Origin: Plantago ovata
Taxonomy: Eukaryota; Streptophyta; Magnoliopsida; Lamiales; Plantaginaceae
Reading direction: 5' to 3'
Length of the DNA: 64,000 nt
Assembly: GCA_028274465.1 (NCBI GenBank)
Contig: CM051458.1
Coordinates: 99,650,855-99,714,854, forward strand
Shown here piece after piece: positions 59,747 to 64,000 of this stretch (positions within the stretch are counted from its first letter, which is position 1; every line of letters begins with the position of its first letter). The notes below the pieces were generated by a model. The model had not been told where the DNA came from, did not search any database, and worked only from the letters and a program-made list of their open reading frames with translations. Both the position numbers and the translations under genes were made by a program.

Positions 59747-62030
59747 TCAATATTCCATAACTTTCGAGCTAAGATTCAGCAGAGGCTCCAAAGCACTGGG
59801 GTCAAACTTTCTGGCAAAAAGTTTACAAATTGTCGTTACCTCTGAATTGTAAGAACATGTCCCGTTAACTCTAAGTGACTGTATGAAACTCTCTGTTATA
59901 TTGCCAGCACTGAAGTTTGCCGGGTGTGGACCCAGTTGCGGCCAGCTAACGTAAGTTACAGTGCGGTTAGCGTTCAACGAACCATGGAACATGTGAAGAT
60001 AAGTTGGGAGGTAATGCTCGTCCGGATAACAAGAAGGATGACAGTACTTCCTGAAGAGAGTGTAGTACTTGGTATCTGCAATAATCTTGATAGCTAAAGC
60101 TCTTTGAAGTTCAAACCACTGAGACCCTTTTCTCCAATCTCGAAGTTTGATAGTGGGTAGCATTCGCCTGCTGTAGCGACCCCGGCCATAACGTGAAGCA
60201 TCATCATAGGATTCCACAAAACTATGTTTAGAGCCAGTGAGGTACTTATAGACGGTTGGAAAGTTGTAAATTGGGATGCAGCTCTCTGATAGAAGAACAA
60301 ATCTCTCGTTTGAGAAGTCAAGGAGGGCATTTGCTAGAAGCCGCTTCTCTGCATCGACTAGTGACACTGAACCCCATGAAACAGGCTGCAAATATGTGAA
60401 GGAGAGAATTTGGTCATGATCATAACATGCTAAAAGAAGTACTATGAGAGTAATTAAGTATGCAAAAACTTGTCAACGCCCAAACCATGACTAATGAGTT
60501 TGGAGCACTAAGCTGGCAAATCAAAAGCTGCTTCTTTTTTTTTTCAACCATCTCTGCTAATGTAAAATCCTAAGATGATGCAGTAAGCCAAATACAGTTT
60601 AGAACTCTTTCAAAAGAAAAGGAAAGCCCCCGTCGCACAAGCAATAAACTAACAGATTTTTCAAATTCATAAATCCTATGGATCAAATAGATCTAATCCA
60701 CCATTTCTTGAATCAGATTCATTAATATCCAATCCGTGAATGTATAGTCATTCCTTCAGGAGACTCCTGAATACCACGGTGATGCAAGTACTTGGACAAA
60801 TTCTAAATCACAGAACTAAAAAATCACATCCTGGCAGGTAGAAAAAGTAAACCCGACAATCCGCATAAGAGCTGGCATACACATTTCTAGCTTTCAAAAT
60901 ACTGCTTCAACCATGAACCATATATAATAACATATTCACCAATCACCAAGGGCATTACAACCAACACCGTGTCTGTTGCAAAATAGTCAACTAACCTAAA
61001 CAACACGTGCAATCTCAACATCACGCCTGTTGGAAAATGTGCAAATGGCCAAAAAATGGTTAACTAACACGAAGAACCTAAAATTAGAACAACGTATCCC
61101 CGTCTTCCTAATCATCATGTAAACCAATTGTAGCTAATGCCTATCCAAATAAACCGGAAACAGAATCCAGGCGCAGATGTAACAACACAAAATTACCATG
61201 ACAGGCCTAATTCACATTTAAACCCCGAAATCTTACCACAAATAACCAAAATGTAGCATTTTTACAGTTTTTTTTTCGGAAACACAATCCAGTCGCAGAT
61301 GTAACAACTAACAACACAAAATTACCAAGAAAAGTATAAATCACATTTAAACTCCGAAATCTTACCACAGAAAAAATCACAAACAACCAAAATGTAGCAT
61401 TTATACAGTACCAAACATCACTATCAAAACCAGCACCAGGACCAAAACATGCACACAGCTCAAAATTTGATCAAAATGAAAAACTATTTGGACGAAAAAT
61501 TATACCTTGCTAGGGATCTGGCGGCCATAGAAGACAGAAGAATTGGTGACATTGAGATGATAATTGGGAATATGGCAATAAATCGAAAACCTGTCCACAT
61601 CCTGGCCCATAAAGAACCTCTCCCACAATGGCAACATAGGCAAGGCCCCTCTTGACAAGAACATAAACGCCACCCTGGGCACCCTGGTAAAAGGGAACTC
61701 CTTCTCCGGCACCATTGAGGCCCTCCAGAGCAGCTCTCCATCATCCATGCCATGATTCAAAGAGGAACAAGTCCCCTTGTCACAATCCACATTCCCAAAT
61801 TCAGCACTAGTCCGTAGGGTGTCCACAAATCTGTACCTCAAATTGGACTGATCACTCTCGAAAGAAAAGTAACGATCCATGTTTGAACTTGAAGCTAGCC
61901 CTATAACTACGCCCACTACAAAAATGATGAGATACGACATGAGTCTGAAGAGGCTGATAGATGAGTCCGAGACGGAAACAGAAACAAATCCATGTGAATT
62001 CAAATCTTCCTTGTCCCTCAGCCTCGCCAT
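59747..62030 (-). CDS. GT14 family glycosyltransferase, BC10-like (DUF266)
   Basis: Two exons on the minus strand, 62030-61506 and 60385-59747, phase 0, give 387 residues. It is a type II membrane protein: cytosolic N-terminus, helix at about 30-47 (LMSYLIIFVVGVVIGLA), then the core-2/I-branching-like catalytic domain. Seen: VAFMFLSRGALPMLPLWERF, FSIYCHIPNYH, GRQIPSK then PVSWGSVSLVDAEKRLLANAL, ERFVLLSESCIPIYNF, SRRMLPTIKLRDWRKGSQWFEL, YYTLFRKYCHPSCYPDEHYLPTYL, NRTVTYVSWPQLGPHP. BC10 of rice belongs here and affects cell-wall cellulose and arabinogalactan; the donor sugar is unsettled. The ORF is open upstream, but MARLRDKEDL is the first ATG. The intron (60386-61505) contains a 125-bp direct duplication. 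Function is probably in Golgi wall-glycan or AGP glycosylation. Confidence 0.92.
61148..61408. repeat. direct duplication, about 125 bp, in GT14 intron
   Basis: Two adjacent copies (about 61148-61268 and 61277-61408) share CGCAGATGTAACAAC, ACACAAAATTACCA, TCACATTTAAAC, CCGAAATCTTACCACA and CAAAATGTAGCATTT, with small indels and substitutions, so the duplication is of middle age. Confidence 0.88.
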
Positions 62031-64000
62031 GGATTGTTGGGAGGTGGTGAAATCAAGAAAACAGAGAATGAGAATCAAGAAAAGAATCGAATCCCGGAAA
62101 ATCAAAAACCCAGGTCATAAAAGAAAAGAATGATTGAATTGAAACAGCAGCAAGAATCATATAAGAAGAGTTGTGATAGTGCATGAGATTGAGAGTTGGT
62201 GATGTGAAGGTGGGTTTGGGGGAAATAGGGTCAGGTGGGTTGTGTTGTTGGGATCGATTGCGATCGTGCCAAGAACCATTTGGTTTGGTGTTTTCGTGAC
62301 GGGTGGGTTTAATTTTTTGATTCTTTTATATATAGGTCATGATAGGATCGTGATGTCTATCAAATTATAAATATTACTAAAATCATATTCTATTAAAAAA
62401 ATATATAATTTATCCATTTCATACCACTATTTTAGATGGTAAAAAATGGTAATTTAAAAAATAATATTAAAAAGGTTAATTTCTATGGGTATTTGATTGA
62501 AATTGGATATAATAAAGTATAAGATTATACACAATAATAAAGTAGTGATAAAGGAGGAAAAATAAAATAATAAAGAATTAAATGGGGTGAATTTCTTTTT
62601 CATTTTTATGTTAGGAAGTTTGTAATATAATGAAAAAATAAAAGAAAGTGGGAAATTTGTATTAATGGAGTGGAGGAATTATTAAAATTGTATAGTAATT
62701 ACAAATATTTGAATTTAAGTTTTTTATTTTTTTTCTCAGATGTTGTTTATAGTTCCTAGTTTATTTACGACAAAAGTAACATACTTGAATGAAATATTTT
62801 GACTTGACCTGGGGACAAATTACTAATTAGCCAAAGGAGAAAGAACAAAAATTGAGAACAATAAGTGGTCCAACCAAAAACACAAGAAAGATAGACGTAT
62901 GATATGAATAAGTATAAATCGTGCTTGATGTTCCTATTTATGGGGATTGTGATGGAAATTGGAAGCTACGATGGAATAAAAATCGTCTTTGATTTAATCA
63001 TCACATCGTCTATTTTCGATCGAATGCTTGAAGATAATAATGAGTTGGTAGCAGCTTGACGTTGTTGTTGAAACTCTTTTGATTTTGACCAACTATTCTG
63101 TTTTCTTCTTGTAATATTGACTTTCATTTCTTTCCTTTTTTCTTTTTTTCTATTTCAATTTATTTTCCAAGGATAATGTTGTCTTGGTGGCTAATGACCG
63201 AAGATTAGTACGAGAGCACAAATACTTATGAACTGTACTCAGAGATGATATCTTGACCTCACGGATCAATACATGTTTTTTGTCCTCACTTGTACACATC
63301 ACTCATTATATCTCATAATTAATTCAGAGTCGAGTATGATTAACTCTAGAATTCTTATAATTCCTAAAAATGATACGATACGTCTTGTTTGTATGAATAA
63401 CATTTTAATCTGTTTAAACTTGTTAAACTTTTGAAGCAATAGGATTTCTAGCTAAGTCATAGTAAAACTTTGGTTCATGCACTCCTAAGGAATAGTTCTA
63501 GGCAGTCAATAATGATCACCAATCACTCGACGGGCATCACACAACATCAATTAATTTCTTCATGGGAAAAGGGATAAAGGGCGCTCACCAAGCATCAACC
63601 TAAATCTAAACCTACAATTACGTTTAGTTGGTTTTTCATAATTTAAAACACAGCGGTATGATAAAAGATAATAAGGTTCACCTGCTCGAATAAATTTTGC
63701 GTAAAAACAATCAATAAGCATGCATAAACGGTGTAAAGCAATCTTATCGCCATATTCGTAATATAGCTTCGTCATATCTGTATATGAATCAAGTTGTCTT
63801 TACCACCAACATATTGATGTAACTACTCATGGACGGAAGAATGACCATAGTATAAGCAATCGTTAGAAGCATAAGTGCAATAATCGTTAGACATAACCAC
63901 TCTGATGTATCTAAATTAGACATTGTTCATTTGTCTAAGTCTCTATTATTTTCATATTGGAAAAAAAAATATTTTGACTCCAAATTTATTATATTAAATT
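62031..64000. other. GT14 promoter and AT-rich flank, no gene seen
   Basis: The GT14 leader and promoter occupy roughly 62031-62330. The rest is strongly AT-rich. The longest ORF (63560-63775, minus, 71 codons) shows no domain or splice context I recognise. No repeat with clear ends is visible. Confidence 0.55.

Noticed and set aside
63560-63775. 71-codon minus-strand ORF near the right edge
   Set aside because: No domain, no neighbouring exons, and an AT-rich setting.

Overview
This window is nuclear DNA from a flowering plant, most likely a eudicot. It is AT-rich, its genes are split by many short GT-AG introns, and nearly every gene belongs to a plant-specific family (FAR1-related, VQ, PLS-type PPR, F-box, OPR, DUF707, GT14/BC10-like, AKR2). 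Gene order and family identity alone do not fix the species. I assembled exons by eye from splice sites, reading phase and family knowledge. UTR limits are inferred, and no alignment or transcript data were used.

Layout. At 1-13,000: a repeat-rich flank, an ARGLU1-like splicing co-regulator (minus), and an AKR2-type ankyrin chaperone (minus). At 13,000-27,100: two copies of an APF1-type aspartyl protease gene on the plus strand. The upstream copy is decayed. It has lost its middle exons, is interrupted by two tRNA-derived SINEs, and carries a 4.48-kb PIF/Harbinger element in an intron (17,100-21,577, TAA target duplication). That element holds a shortened transposase gene and, unusually, a small complete-looking GRF zinc-finger gene. 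The downstream copy has all ten exons but an extra A in exon 9 that shifts the frame.

At 27,400-36,000: an AGM1-type arabinogalactan O-methyltransferase (minus), an intronless F-box gene, a lone decayed COG4-like exon (minus), a VQ-motif gene and an intronless PPR gene. At 37,100-44,100: a 19-exon GBA2-type glucosylceramidase. At 45,400-50,500: a secreted 14-cysteine peptide gene of unknown family, an OPR-type flavoenzyme whose catalytic tyrosine is replaced by aspartate (minus), an NDUFAF6-type complex I assembly factor (minus), and a tRNA-Arg(CCT). At 50,900-64,000: a FAR1-related FRS11-like protein (minus), a LINE RNase H fragment, a DUF707 membrane protein, a GT14/BC10-like glycosyltransferase (minus), and about 2 kb of AT-rich sequence without genes.

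The genes are independent, as is usual in plants, and I see no operon-like or biosynthetic cluster. The points most worth following up are the SINE- and Harbinger-broken protease duplicate, the GRF gene inside the transposon, the OPR with an altered active site, the duplicated-module cysteine-rich peptide, three apparent GC-AG introns, and two one-base frame breaks in otherwise complete genes, which may be real or may be sequence errors.
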